A DNA stretch of 64,000 nt from Sphingopyxis fribergensis (GTDB taxonomy: Bacteria; Pseudomonadota; Alphaproteobacteria; Sphingomonadales; Sphingomonadaceae): assembly GCF_000803645.1 (NCBI RefSeq), contig NZ_CP009122.1, forward strand, positions 3,758,501 to 3,822,500, in the 5' to 3' direction. The notes under the pieces were generated by a model. The model did not search any database. It was not told the DNA's origin and saw nothing but the letters and a program-made list of their open reading frames with translations. Made by a program: the position numbers and the translations under genes. Of this stretch, positions 16,461 to 26,898 are shown piece after piece; positions within the stretch are counted from its first letter, which is position 1; each line of letters opens with the position of its first letter.

Positions 16461-16736
16461 ATGCTGATTGCCATCATCGCCATATTCTGCGCCGGGATAG
16501 GCAATTTCGCGATGCACCGCGCCTTCATGGAAAGCGACGACCCGCTGATCCAGCAAATGGTCAAACCGCTCGCGGAGAAGGTCGGACCGAACATCACCTA
16601 TGCCTTCGAATTCCTGCTGCTCGTCGGCGCGATGGCGATCGCGACGCGAAACTGGTTCACCGCGCTGATGCTCTATGGCCTCTACACCATCTTCAACGCG
16701 ATCGCGTTCAGCTGGATCATGCAAAGGCCGCGTTGA
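16461..16736 (+). CDS. Small membrane protein (91 aa)
   Basis: No named family recognised. Three hydrophobic segments are visible: LIAIIAIFCAGIGNFAM, AFEFLLLVGAMAIATRNWF and LMLYGLYTIFNAIAFSWIM. A short soluble loop lies between the first and second (ESDDPLIQQMVKPLAEKVGP). It starts with ATG 16461, divergent from DUF481, and ends ahead of a palindromic repeat that separates it from the converging MBL gene. Confidence 0.7.
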   Translation: MLIAIIAIFCAGIGNFAMHRAFMESDDPLIQQMVKPLAEKVGPNITYAFEFLLLVGAMAIATRNWFTALMLYGLYTIFNAIAFSWIMQRPR

Positions 16737-16780
16737 GCCGTGTGGCAAGATTCGACCAGAAGTTGCCGTTCTACTTCTTG

Positions 16781-16858
16781 CTTCGTCATCCCCGCGAAAG
16801 CGGGGACCCAGCGTGCTGACGTCGCAACTGGGTTCCCGCTTTCGCGGGAATGACGAAA
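16781..16858. repeat. Palindromic intergenic repeat, family A
   Basis: Two complementary arms, each itself a hairpin (CCCGCGAAAGCGGGG and its mate CCCGCTTTCGCGGG), face each other with ends CGTCATCCC and GGAATGACG. It lies exactly between two convergent genes and could act as a bidirectional terminator. Confidence 0.8.
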
Positions 16859-16860
16859 TT

Positions 16861-16890
16861 GGGAATGGCCGTTTCCCACCCCAAAGCCGG
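16861..16890 (-). repeat. G-rich short interspersed repeat, copy 1
   Basis: On the minus strand it reads GGCTTTGGGGTGGGAAACGG then CCATTCCC. Two related copies are at 18819-18850 and 53041-53070; all are intergenic. Function unknown. Confidence 0.6.
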
Positions 16891-16905
16891 CATCGGCGCC
16901 GTGTC

Positions 16906-18030
16906 TCACGCCACCCCGTGATACCACCACACCCCGTCGCGGTCCTCGCGCCGGACACGCCCCTCGACCTCGAGCCGCTTCAGATGTGCCAGCGCCTCGC
17001 CCGTCGCGAGTCCCTGATTATGCTCACCGATCGGGCGGTTGAAGAGCAGAGGAAAGCTGTCGACCGCGCGCAGCGGCGCCTTCGCCGCCGCCTCGGCCAG
17101 ATTATAAAGCCGCATGCGATGCTCGTCGCGCAGCGCCATCAGACGGACGTGCAGCCCCTTGAACGGCTCGCCATGCGCGGGGCAGACAGTGACGTCGGCG
17201 GGCACCGTCGCGAGCAATTTGTCGATCGACGCCAGCCATTCGCCCAAGGGATCGGCGTCGGGTTCGGTGATGTTGACCGAGACGTTCGAGCTGATGCGCG
17301 GCAACACCTGGTCGCCCGAGACGAGCACGCCCTCTTTCTCGTTCCACAGGCAGGCATGTTCGGGGCTGTGACCCGACCCCGTGACGACGCGCCACTGGTG
17401 CGCCCCCATGTCGAGCCGCTCGCCGTCCTCGATCCGGACATAGGAGCGCGGCAAAGTGAAGATCATGCGCTGGAACATGTTCCAGCCGCGCGAGCGCAGC
17501 ACCTCGATCGCCGCTTCGTCCCAACCCGCAGCGCGCGACTGGGTTAGCACCTCGTCGGGCGCTGTATCGGAGGAGTCGGCGACGATCGCGCGCGCGGTCA
17601 GCATCTCGCCGCGCGTCATCCACAGTTTGACGTCCTGCTTTTTCGCGATCCAGCCCGCAAGGCCGATATGGTCGGGATGTAAGTGCGTGCCGATGACGCG
17701 CGTGATGCGCTTGTCTTTCAGCGCGCCGGCATAGAGCGCCTTCCACGCGTCGGAGCACATCGTCAGGCAGATGCCGGTATCGACCACCGCGACGCCTTGA
17801 TGGTCGTCGAGCAGCCAGCTGTTGATATGACCGAGCGAGCCCGGCATCGGGATGCGCGCCCAGCTGATCCCGTTCGCGATGCGAATCGTCTCGCCCGCCC
17901 CTGGCGCGGCGTCGCCCCACGGATAGGTGAGGCCCGCATGGCTCGTCGCGGTAAAGCTGTCGTCCTGGGTCAGCGAGGCATCCGGCGAGCCGCTGGCCGC
18001 CGGAATATTGTCCTCGTCCGTCCCCGCCAC
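16906..18030 (-). CDS. MBL-fold metallo-hydrolase
   Basis: A 374-aa metallo-beta-lactamase-fold hydrolase. The zinc motif THLHPDH is at 115-121, with further ligands in GSGHSPEH, SGDQVLP and PAHGEPF. The C-terminal extension looks winged-helix-like (NQGLATGEALAHLKRLEVEGRVRREDRDGVWWY), as in glyoxalase II/LACTB2-related hydrolases. The start is GTG 18030, three bases after the trcR stop, so it is almost certainly cotranscribed and translationally linked. The substrate is unknown. Confidence 0.87.
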   Translation of the reverse strand: MAGTDEDNIPAASGSPDASLTQDDSFTATSHAGLTYPWGDAAPGAGETIRIANGISWARIPMPGSLGHINSWLLDDHQGVAVVDTGICLTMCSDAWKALYAGALKDKRITRVIGTHLHPDHIGLAGWIAKKQDVKLWMTRGEMLTARAIVADSSDTAPDEVLTQSRAAGWDEAAIEVLRSRGWNMFQRMIFTLPRSYVRIEDGERLDMGAHQWRVVTGSGHSPEHACLWNEKEGVLVSGDQVLPRISSNVSVNITEPDADPLGEWLASIDKLLATVPADVTVCPAHGEPFKGLHVRLMALRDEHRMRLYNLAEAAAKAPLRAVDSFPLLFNRPIGEHNQGLATGEALAHLKRLEVEGRVRREDRDGVWWYHGVA

Positions 18031-18033
18031 GCG

Positions 18034-18693
18034 TCAGGCCTGCTCTTCGCTAGCCTCTTCGGCGGCGCGCGCCTCGTTCGCGGCGGTGCGTTCGGCGCGC
18101 AGCTCTTCGAGCAGTGCTTCCCGGTCGCCTTCGAAACGGCTGTCCTCGGGGGCCTTGATGCCGGCCTTCTTCGCTGCCTTGGCGACGAGCGCATCGAGTT
18201 CGCGCTGCGAGCAAAGGCCGAGCGTCACCGGGTCCTTGGGCACGATATTCGCGCTGTTCCAGTGGCTGCGGTCGCGGATCGCGCCGATCGTGTTGCGCGT
18301 CGTGCCAATCAGCTTGCCGATCGCCCCGTCCGAAACCTCGGGATGGTTCTTCAGGATCCACGCGATGCCATCGGGCTTGTCCTGACGCTTGCTGACCGGG
18401 GTGTAGCGCGGACCGCGCGTGCGGCGGATCGTGTCCTGCGCCTGCTTGCTCATCTTGAGCTTGTAGTTCGGGTCCTTCTGACCCTTTTCGATCTCTTCCA
18501 TCGACAGCTCGTGCGCGCGGACAGGGTCCCGGCCGGTATATTTGGTCGCGGCGGTCTCGTCGGCGATCGCCTGCACTTCGAGGATGTGGATGCCGCAATA
18601 TTCGGCGATCTGAACAAAGGTGAGGCCGGTGTTGTCGACCAGCCAGGCGGCGGTCGCATGCGGCATCAGCGGGGTGGCGTCGGCGGTAGCCAT
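18034..18693 (-). CDS. trcR: Cell-cycle transcriptional regulator TrcR (DUF1013)
   Basis: A 219-aa cytosolic protein of the DUF1013 family, known in alphaproteobacteria as TrcR and linked to cell-cycle transcription. The family body is intact: LMPHATAAWLVDNTGLTFVQ, then CGIHILEVQAIAD, RGPRYTPVSKRQDKPDGIAW and GAIGKLIGTTRNTIGAIRDR, which resembles a DNA-binding helix-turn-helix. The C-terminus is Glu/Ala-rich and helical. I chose ATG 18693 over an upstream TTG. The MBL hydrolase gene follows after three bases. Confidence 0.85.
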   Translation of the reverse strand: MATADATPLMPHATAAWLVDNTGLTFVQIAEYCGIHILEVQAIADETAATKYTGRDPVRAHELSMEEIEKGQKDPNYKLKMSKQAQDTIRRTRGPRYTPVSKRQDKPDGIAWILKNHPEVSDGAIGKLIGTTRNTIGAIRDRSHWNSANIVPKDPVTLGLCSQRELDALVAKAAKKAGIKAPEDSRFEGDREALLEELRAERTAANEARAAEEASEEQA

Positions 18694-18722
18694 GACGAAA
18701 GTCTCCAAGCGGAAATAATAAG

Positions 18723-18744
18723 GGCCGCCCCTCGCGGGGCGGCC
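18723..18744 (-). terminator. Rho-independent terminator upstream of trcR
   Basis: On the minus strand a 9-bp GGCCGCCCC stem with a GCGA loop is followed by CTTATTATTT. It sits just before trcR, so it would end the preceding lipoprotein transcript or attenuate into trcR. Confidence 0.65.
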
Positions 18745-18818
18745 GTGCAGCGGCTGATGTAGACCTGTTTGGCCGACGGGGCAAGTGGAACAGGGAACGG
18801 CCAGCCCGACACCGTTGA

Positions 18819-18850
18819 AAGTCCGTTTTGGGGTGGGAAGCGGACACTAT
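18819..18850 (+). repeat. G-rich short interspersed repeat, copy 2
   Basis: Reads GTCCGTTTTGGGGTGGGAAG then CGGACACTAT. It is a copy of the repeat at 16861-16890 and 53041-53070, here between a lipoprotein gene and trcR. Confidence 0.6.
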
Positions 18851-18867
18851 GCGTCCGGTCTTGAAGA

Positions 18868-19548
18868 TCATTTTCTTTTAAGGTCGCCTATGCCCCGCGG
18901 CAACCTGCTCGTGAACGGATTGCTCGGATCGGTCCTGTAGCGTTTGAGATCATCGAGCCAATTAATGCGCTGCTCGATTTCCTCAGTTACCGGAGCATCG
19001 GTTCTTTGGATTGTGATTTCCTTCAAAGCCACGCCCTGTCCGAATGTCGATGCGAGATCATTTGCATCAAGTCGTGTAAGGCTCATAGGATCTCGTAAAT
19101 CTTTGAATGTCACGAGCGCCGGAAGAGGGTTTTCCAGTATCGGTCGCCGAGTGACAGGCTTGACCGGCCAAAGTTCTATGATGGCATCCGGAGAAGTTGG
19201 GGCCAGTTCGCGGAAAAGAAATGAAACATCCCGTCCCCCAAACTCATATTGTCCGTCCGCACCACTAAGTAGCGCAAAAAGCGTTTTACCTGGCGCGATG
19301 TCGACGATAACGGCCTCACCGTTAACCCCAACTCCGCCTCGATCTTCACCCAGCATAGGAACTTTCGGGGGGGAGGTTATTGAGACCTCGCGCACGGCGG
19401 CCCCTCTCTTCACTCCGCGAGGCGTATCAACAACAACCACCATTCTATAACGAAAACGCTCAATTTTGGCGCAGCTAGGCAGGAATGCGGCAGCACTGGA
19501 ACCGAAGAGACAACCGAGCATAACTCGTCGATTAATGTTGAGCCTCAT
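18868..19548 (-). CDS. Lipoprotein of unknown function with lower GC codon use (226 aa)
   Basis: No recognised family. The N-terminus has an NRR pair followed by a hydrophobic stretch and FLPSC, which reads as a lipoprotein signal, possibly Tat-dependent. The body is mostly beta-like (RYRMVVVVDTPRGVKRGAAV, then VPMLGEDRGGVGVNGEAVIV), with a C-terminal INWLDDLKRYRTDPSNPFTS. ATG 19548 follows GGGAG. Third codon positions are much more A/T than in neighbouring genes, a sign of foreign origin or relaxed selection. It ends 319 bp before the trcR gene on the same strand, with a terminator between. Confidence 0.65.
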   Translation of the reverse strand: MRLNINRRVMLGCLFGSSAAAFLPSCAKIERFRYRMVVVVDTPRGVKRGAAVREVSITSPPKVPMLGEDRGGVGVNGEAVIVDIAPGKTLFALLSGADGQYEFGGRDVSFLFRELAPTSPDAIIELWPVKPVTRRPILENPLPALVTFKDLRDPMSLTRLDANDLASTFGQGVALKEITIQRTDAPVTEEIEQRINWLDDLKRYRTDPSNPFTSRLPRGIGDLKRK

Positions 19549-19748
19549 GTTTGCTCCCAAACCAGTGGTGTCACATACCCACGGTCGCAGCAGGTGGCCG
19601 AAACAGGTTGAGTTATGGTATATTTAGATTGGAGTTTGCCCGAGTAGGTACGTCGGCAATCGGTCGTTAGCTGACATTGCCTCCGACCATCAAATATGCT
19701 CGGTCGCCACAAAACCCGACGCGGTCTCGATCCGCGCACGCCTGGCCG

Positions 19749-20315
19749 CTACGGACCGCAGCGCCAAAGCCCCGCGAAGACGCGCTGTGCGCCGTCGGCG
19801 CGGTCGGCGGTCAGCGTCGCGGGGCGCGGCGGCGATTCGCCCCCGCCTGCTGCCGGCCCGACCAGCGCGACGCGAAGCTCAAGTCCCTTGCCAAAGAATT
19901 TGGTGCCCTTCGCCATCGCATCGAAGCCGCCGTTCGCCGACACAGGCTCGATCGTATCGCCGACCTTGACGATCCCGCGCGACGGGTCGCTCGAGGCGAC
20001 GTCACCCTGCGCGAGCAGGATCGGCTGCGCGGCTTCGTCGGCGGCAAAGCTGCACGCGAGTTCGCCCTTCAGATTGGCGCCCCTGACATCGGCTTCGGTG
20101 AGCGCCGCCAGTTCGATCGGCGAGCCGTCGCCGCCGCGCGTCGGAATATCGGTCGGCTCGATCGCGGGCACGGCGGGTTCGGCCGCCTTGCCCGCAGGTG
20201 CGGCGTTACCGTCATAGGAAGCGGTCGGCGTTTTTTCGGTTTCGGCGGGCTGCGAACAAGCCGCAAGGGCAAAGGAGAGAGCGGTGGCGGGAACGAGCAG
20301 GCTACGCATCTTCAT
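19749..20315 (-). CDS. Lipoprotein of unknown function (188 aa)
   Basis: Not a recognised family. The lipoprotein signal is clear (LSFALAACSQ). An Ala/Pro/Thr-rich linker with DIPTRGGDGSPIELAAL follows, then a C-terminal domain with GELACSFAADEAAQPILLAQ and a final WRCGP; the two cysteines may pair. Composition is normal for the genome. It lies alone on the minus strand, 72 bp downstream of the quinone oxidoreductase gene, with which it may share a transcript. Confidence 0.72.
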   Translation of the reverse strand: MKMRSLLVPATALSFALAACSQPAETEKTPTASYDGNAAPAGKAAEPAVPAIEPTDIPTRGGDGSPIELAALTEADVRGANLKGELACSFAADEAAQPILLAQGDVASSDPSRGIVKVGDTIEPVSANGGFDAMAKGTKFFGKGLELRVALVGPAAGGGESPPRPATLTADRADGAQRVFAGLWRCGP

Positions 20316-20387
20316 CGGGAGAGATCATCCTCTTTTGTTTACCCCCCACGTTCGCTAACCGCCGATCCCGTCGAACGTTCCCTCGGC

Positions 20388-21368
20388 TCATCCCACCGTG
20401 AGCACGATCTTCCCGACATGCTCGCCCGCCTGCATCCGCGCGTGCGCGGCGCTGGCGTCGGCAAGCGCGAAGCTCTGGTCCATCGCCGGCTTCCACCCGC
20501 CCTCGGCCAGCCGCGGCCAGAGCGTACGGTGGATCTCGTCGGCGAGCAGCGCCTTGAAGTCGGTGCTCCGCGCGCGCAGCGTCGACCCGGTCAGCGTCAG
20601 GCGGCGGCGCATCACATCGGCGATGTCGAACTCGACCTTGGCGCCTCGCTGGAACGCGATCGTGACGTGGCGCCCATCGTCGGCGAGGCAGGCGAGGTTG
20701 CGCGGCAGATAATCGCCGCCGACCATGTCGAGCACGACATTGACGCCCTTGCCATCGGTAAAGCTCTTCACCGCTTCGACATAATCCTCGCTCGAGTAAT
20801 CGACCGCGAGATCGGCACCAAGCGCGGTCGCCGCGGCGCATTTGTCGGCGCTGCCGCACGTCACGATGATCTTGATGTCGAACAATTTGCAAAGCCCGAT
20901 GGCCGTCGTGCCAATCCCGCTGGTGCCGCCATGGACGAGCACCGTTTCCCCATCGCGCACATAGCCGCGCTCGAACAGATTGTGCCAGACGGTGAAGACG
21001 GTCTCCGGCAGCGCCGCCGCCTCTTCGATCGAAAAGCCCTTCGGCACCGGCAGGCAGCTTCCGACCGGCGCGGCGCAATATTCGGCATAGCCGCCGCCCG
21101 CGACGAGCGCGCACACCGCCTGCCCCAAATGCTCGGGATCGCCCCCCGGCCCGACCGCGACGATCGTCCCCGCGATCTCCAGCCCCGGCAGGTCCGACGC
21201 GCCCGGCGGCGGCGGATAGAATCCCATGCGTTGCAGCACATCGGGGCGGTTCACCCCTGCCGCGGCGACGCGGATCAGCACTTCGCCCGGTCCGGGCTGC
21301 GGCACCGGCCGCGTTGTCGGTTGTAATACTTCGGGTCCGCCCGGCGCACTGATGGCGATGGCGGTCAT
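20388..21368 (-). CDS. NAD(P)H quinone oxidoreductase, PIG3/zeta-crystallin-like
   Basis: A medium-chain dehydrogenase/reductase without catalytic-zinc ligands, resembling the PIG3 family of NADPH quinone reductases (326 aa). An N-terminal GroES-like fold (AAGVNRPDVLQRMGFYPPPP, then LPGLEIAGTI) precedes a Rossmann domain with VLVHGGTSGIGTTAIGL. Downstream is the family block VNVVLDMVGGDYL. The likely start is ATG 21368; seven further residues are possible from a GTG. It is in front of the lipoprotein gene and divergent from the DUF1192 gene. Confidence 0.88.
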   Translation of the reverse strand: MTAIAISAPGGPEVLQPTTRPVPQPGPGEVLIRVAAAGVNRPDVLQRMGFYPPPPGASDLPGLEIAGTIVAVGPGGDPEHLGQAVCALVAGGGYAEYCAAPVGSCLPVPKGFSIEEAAALPETVFTVWHNLFERGYVRDGETVLVHGGTSGIGTTAIGLCKLFDIKIIVTCGSADKCAAATALGADLAVDYSSEDYVEAVKSFTDGKGVNVVLDMVGGDYLPRNLACLADDGRHVTIAFQRGAKVEFDIADVMRRRLTLTGSTLRARSTDFKALLADEIHRTLWPRLAEGGWKPAMDQSFALADASAAHARMQAGEHVGKIVLTVG

Positions 21369-21496
21369 GCTCGATGGCAAGCTGGTCACTTCGGAAATTC
21401 CCCCACTGGTCCCTTCATCCCCTACCCCCTGCCTCGCCTTATTGACAGTGCCGCGACACGGGTCAACAGTCGCGCGTCTTTACAGGAGGATGCGCC

Positions 21497-21694
21497 ATGG
21501 ACGATGACGACCTTCCCCGCCGCCGCGACGATGTGCTCACGGCGCTGATCAAGCAATCGCTCGATCCGTTGTCGCTCGACGAACTGGGCGACCGCATCGC
21601 CATACTCGAAGCCGAAATCGAGCGCGTCAAAGCGCACCGCGCCGCCGCGACAAGCCACAAAGCCATCGCCGATGCGTTGTTTAAAAAGGGATAG
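21497..21694 (+). CDS. DUF1192 family small protein (65 aa)
   Basis: A short conserved alphaproteobacterial protein with the DUF1192 pattern LDPLSLDELGDRIAILEAEIERVKA, which should form a single amphipathic helix or coiled coil, followed by an Ala-rich helix. ATG 21497 follows AGGAGGA. Function unknown. It converges on the HerA-like ATPase gene with only 7 bp between stops. Confidence 0.85.
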   Translation: MDDDDLPRRRDDVLTALIKQSLDPLSLDELGDRIAILEAEIERVKAHRAAATSHKAIADALFKKG

Positions 21695-21701
21695 CTGAGG
21701 C

Positions 21702-23174
21702 CTATTCCGCCTCGGTGCTCAGCCCGAGTTCGGGTATGCCGATCGAACGCCGGCCGCCGAAATCCGCTCGCACCACGATCACGCCCTGCTTTTCCATATA
21801 TTCGACCAGCCGGCGGATGCGCCCCGGCGAGCGGCTGCCATAAGCGCGGCCGAGAATCTCATCGTCGGGGCACGACTCGCCGTCCATCGCGGCGCGCGCG
21901 ATCTGCAGGAAGGGCGCGAACATGTCGTGCGGCAGCCGGTCGGCGACGGCGAGCATCTCGCGCCAGCGCGGCTCGGACGGATCGAACACCCCGCCCTTGG
22001 CGAGCGCGAAGCGGCGGCGGAAGGCGGCGAGGTCGAGCGGCACCTTCTTCAATTTCTGCATCCGGCAGCGCACCGAAAAATCCTGATAGAGATAGGCTTC
22101 GGGCTGGAAGGCGCTCTCGGGGTCGGACAGCATCTCCTCGAGCATCGCGATCACCACCGCGTCGCTATGCTCGGCTTCCTCGGCCGCCTCGACGATGTCG
22201 TATACCGGCGGGGCGTCATGATCTTCGTGCAGCCCCTCGCTCGCCGCGATCCGCTCCAAAAGTTCGCTCGCCGCGACGGGTTCGGGTTCGGGCGCAAAGA
22301 CGCGCGGCGCCACCGGCGCTTCCATCTCGGTGAACAGCATCGAGCGCATATCCTCGCCCCCCGCCGACGGCAGCGGCATCAGGCTGTGCGTCCCCATCCG
22401 CGTCGCGGTGTGCGTCGCGCCGATGCGCACCGCGATCGGCCGCCGCGAAATCGCGGGGCCAAGCCCGAGAAAATGCCCACGCTCGAGATCCCGAATCGCC
22501 TCGGCCTGCCGCCGCTCCATGCCGAGCAGGTCGGCGGCGCGCGCCATATCGATATCCAGGAACGTGCGCCCCATCAGGAAATTGCTCGCCTCGGCGGCGA
22601 CATTCTTCGCGAGCTTGGCGAGCCGCTGCGTCGCGATCGCCCCCGCCAAACCGCGCTTGCGACCACGGCACATCAGGTTCGTCATCGCCGACAGGCTCGC
22701 GCGGCGGACGGTATCGGACACGTCGCCCGCGACACTCGGCGCGAACATCTGCGCCTCGTCGACCACGACCAGCGCGGGAAACCAATGTTCGCGCGGCGCA
22801 TCGAACAACGCGTTCAGGAACGCCGCGGCGCACGTCATCTGCGCCTCGATATCGAGCGATTCGAGGCTGAGGACGATCGACGCGCGATGCTCGCGGATGC
22901 GCGCGCCCATCGCCGCAATCTCGCGCTCATTATAATCGCCGCCGTTGATCACGACATGGCTGTAGGCATCGGCGAGCGTTACGAAATCGCCCTCGGGGTC
23001 GATCACGATCTGCTGCACCAGCTCGGCGCTTTCCTCGAGGATGCGGCGCAAGAGGTGCGACTTGCCCGACCCCGAATTGCCCTGCACGAGCAGGCGCGTC
23101 GCGAGCAGTTCCTGCACGTCGATACGCACGCCCTGCCCCGCCGCGTCGGTCCCGATGTCGATGCTGATCTTCAC
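21702..23174 (-). CDS. HerA-like hexameric ATPase (DUF87-type ATP-binding protein)
   Basis: A FtsK/HerA-superfamily P-loop ATPase of about 490 aa. The N-terminal beta-region is followed by Walker A GNSGSGKSH, a DPEGDF block, Walker B VVVDEAQMF, and a sensor/arginine region CRGRKRGLAGAIATQRLAKL. The C-terminal third is not an ATPase: it has an acidic linker and a region GSRSPGRIRRLVEYMEKQGV that looks like a winged helix. GTG 23174 gives a natural start at VKISIDIG; the frame continues 12 codons to a TTG. No NurA nuclease partner is beside it. A general DNA-processing role is likely; nothing here marks it as a defence gene. Confidence 0.8.
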   Translation of the reverse strand: MKISIDIGTDAAGQGVRIDVQELLATRLLVQGNSGSGKSHLLRRILEESAELVQQIVIDPEGDFVTLADAYSHVVINGGDYNEREIAAMGARIREHRASIVLSLESLDIEAQMTCAAAFLNALFDAPREHWFPALVVVDEAQMFAPSVAGDVSDTVRRASLSAMTNLMCRGRKRGLAGAIATQRLAKLAKNVAAEASNFLMGRTFLDIDMARAADLLGMERRQAEAIRDLERGHFLGLGPAISRRPIAVRIGATHTATRMGTHSLMPLPSAGGEDMRSMLFTEMEAPVAPRVFAPEPEPVAASELLERIAASEGLHEDHDAPPVYDIVEAAEEAEHSDAVVIAMLEEMLSDPESAFQPEAYLYQDFSVRCRMQKLKKVPLDLAAFRRRFALAKGGVFDPSEPRWREMLAVADRLPHDMFAPFLQIARAAMDGESCPDDEILGRAYGSRSPGRIRRLVEYMEKQGVIVVRADFGGRRSIGIPELGLSTEAE

Positions 23175-23284
23175 GCGTGCCGCCCTATCGAGCGCCCGTG
23201 CGAATGACAACCGGGCGGCCTTTCGGATCGCCCGATTTTGCCGCGCGACCTTGCCAATCGGCGCGAAACCGCCAAAAGGGCGGC

Positions 23285-23554
23285 ATGGATTTCGACGACC
23301 AGCTCCGCCGCTATTTCGGCACCGCCGACCTCGCGGCGATCCACCCCGAGGCGCACGCCGCGGGCACCGAACGCATGCGCGTCGATTTCGGCCTGGAGAC
23401 CAACCCCGGCCGCCGCTTCGCGCTCTGGGCGCTGATGTACATGCTCGGCGTCGCGCCCGATCTCGACGTCGCGTTCGAGGATGAGGGCGGGCGCAGCACG
23501 GCGCGCGATTTCATGGATATGGTCGGTCGGGCTGAGGAAAATCAGACCGGCTAG
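23285..23554 (+). CDS. Small hypothetical protein (89 aa)
   Basis: No recognised family. An acidic, soluble, probably helical protein (MDFDDQLRRYFGTADLAAIH, then LETNPGRRFALWALMYMLGV, APDLDVAFEDEGGRSTARDF). It starts at ATG 23285, 110 bp from the divergent HerA-like ATPase gene. The spacing would suit a shared promoter region, but a functional link is speculative. Confidence 0.65.
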   Translation: MDFDDQLRRYFGTADLAAIHPEAHAAGTERMRVDFGLETNPGRRFALWALMYMLGVAPDLDVAFEDEGGRSTARDFMDMVGRAEENQTG

Positions 23555-23564
23555 CATCCATTCT

Positions 23565-24221
23565 CTACCGCCGCCACGAGCCGTGCGGCAGCTCGACATC
23601 GCGTTCGGCCTTGTCCAGTGCGACGACCAACCTTTCTTGGTCGAGCGGGATGCAATAGGCTGGTTTGGCACGTTCAAAACGCCAGCTGTCGGCCAACTCC
23701 CCCGTATCGACCACATCGAACCCGAATTCCGACTGGAGCGAGGCCACCACGGCTTTGGCGGCTGCGTCATTGCCCGCGACGGGTAGAGCTCGACGATGAC
23801 CGGATACCGGCGATATCGGCTCGCGAAGATCAGCGGCCAGGATCGCGTTGAACGCCTTGACGATCGACGCCCCTCCGAAATGCGCGGCAACCATCTCACT
23901 GGTCGTCGTCGCGCGATCGTCGAGCGCCGCGATGTTTCCGTCTCGCTCGGGATAATAATTGTTCGTATCGACTACGATCCGCCCGTCGAGCAGCGAGGTA
24001 TCGAGAGTGAACACGGCAGCGAAGGGAATCGTTAGAATAATGATGTCACTCGACCTTGCCGCCTCGTCGATCGCAACAGGGGTGCATCCGATATCTTCGG
24101 CCAGGCTTGCGAGCGTATCGGGGTCGCGCGAATTGCTCAGTGTGACCGCGTGGCCGTGCGCAATGCCAAGCCGGGCCAAGGCCTGACCGATATTTCCAGC
24201 GCCTATGATACCGATTTTCAC
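23565..24221 (-). CDS. NADPH-dependent F420 reductase-like dinucleotide-binding protein
   Basis: A 218-aa Rossmann-fold oxidoreductase of the NADPH:F420 reductase/NADP-oxidoreductase-like family. It has the N-terminal GIIGAGNIGQALARLGIAHG, SNSRDP (binding of the NADP phosphate), IIILTIPFAAV, and VDTNNYYPERDG. The family also includes enzymes with no F420 partner, so the acceptor is unknown. Start is GTG 24221 after GAGGAG. It is convergent with the 89-aa gene and 271 bp from clpA, with no obvious functional link to either. Confidence 0.8.
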   Translation of the reverse strand: MKIGIIGAGNIGQALARLGIAHGHAVTLSNSRDPDTLASLAEDIGCTPVAIDEAARSSDIIILTIPFAAVFTLDTSLLDGRIVVDTNNYYPERDGNIAALDDRATTTSEMVAAHFGGASIVKAFNAILAADLREPISPVSGHRRALPVAGNDAAAKAVVASLQSEFGFDVVDTGELADSWRFERAKPAYCIPLDQERLVVALDKAERDVELPHGSWRR

Positions 24222-24492
24222 GAACTAAACTCCTCAAACCCTTCGCGCATTCCAATTAGGGAACGGGAGTGTCCGATTTCCAGTGCGCTTAAGAAAATGA
24301 TACGGCGCGGTTTCCCCGAAATGCGGCCATCGCCTTCTCCAAATCAACCAGCCGTTAACCATACCACAACCCCGTCATCGTAATTTCACAAAGCCATCCG
24401 CTTTTCCCTTGCGGTGGGGCGGCGGCATCGCCACGTTGCATTTCTAAGGGGGCCGCTCTCCCCGGCCTGGTCCCCGCAAGGAGATGAAGACC

Positions 24493-26835
<2,343 letters not shown>

Positions 26836-26842
26836 AGGTGAA

Positions 26843-26871
26843 GGGGCGGCCCAGGCCGCCCCTCGCTTTTT
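26843..26871 (+). terminator. Rho-independent terminator after clpA
   Basis: Nine-bp stem GGGGCGGCC / GGCCGCCCC with a CA loop, followed by TCGCTTTTT, starting 8 bases after the clpA stop. Confidence 0.9.
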
Positions 26872-26898
26872 CAGCCTCCAGCGACTATATCCCCTCCC

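Noticed and set aside
16737..16905. CRISPR or tandem repeat array
   Set aside because: Only a single pair of inverted arms; no regularly spaced direct repeats.
19549..19748. tRNA gene or attachment site in the low-GC gap
   Set aside because: No cloverleaf, no T-arm consensus and no flanking direct repeats were found.
24222..24492. clpS or a heat-shock sigma-32 promoter before clpA
   Set aside because: No ClpS-like ORF; CTTGCGG is present but no matching -10 element at the right spacing.
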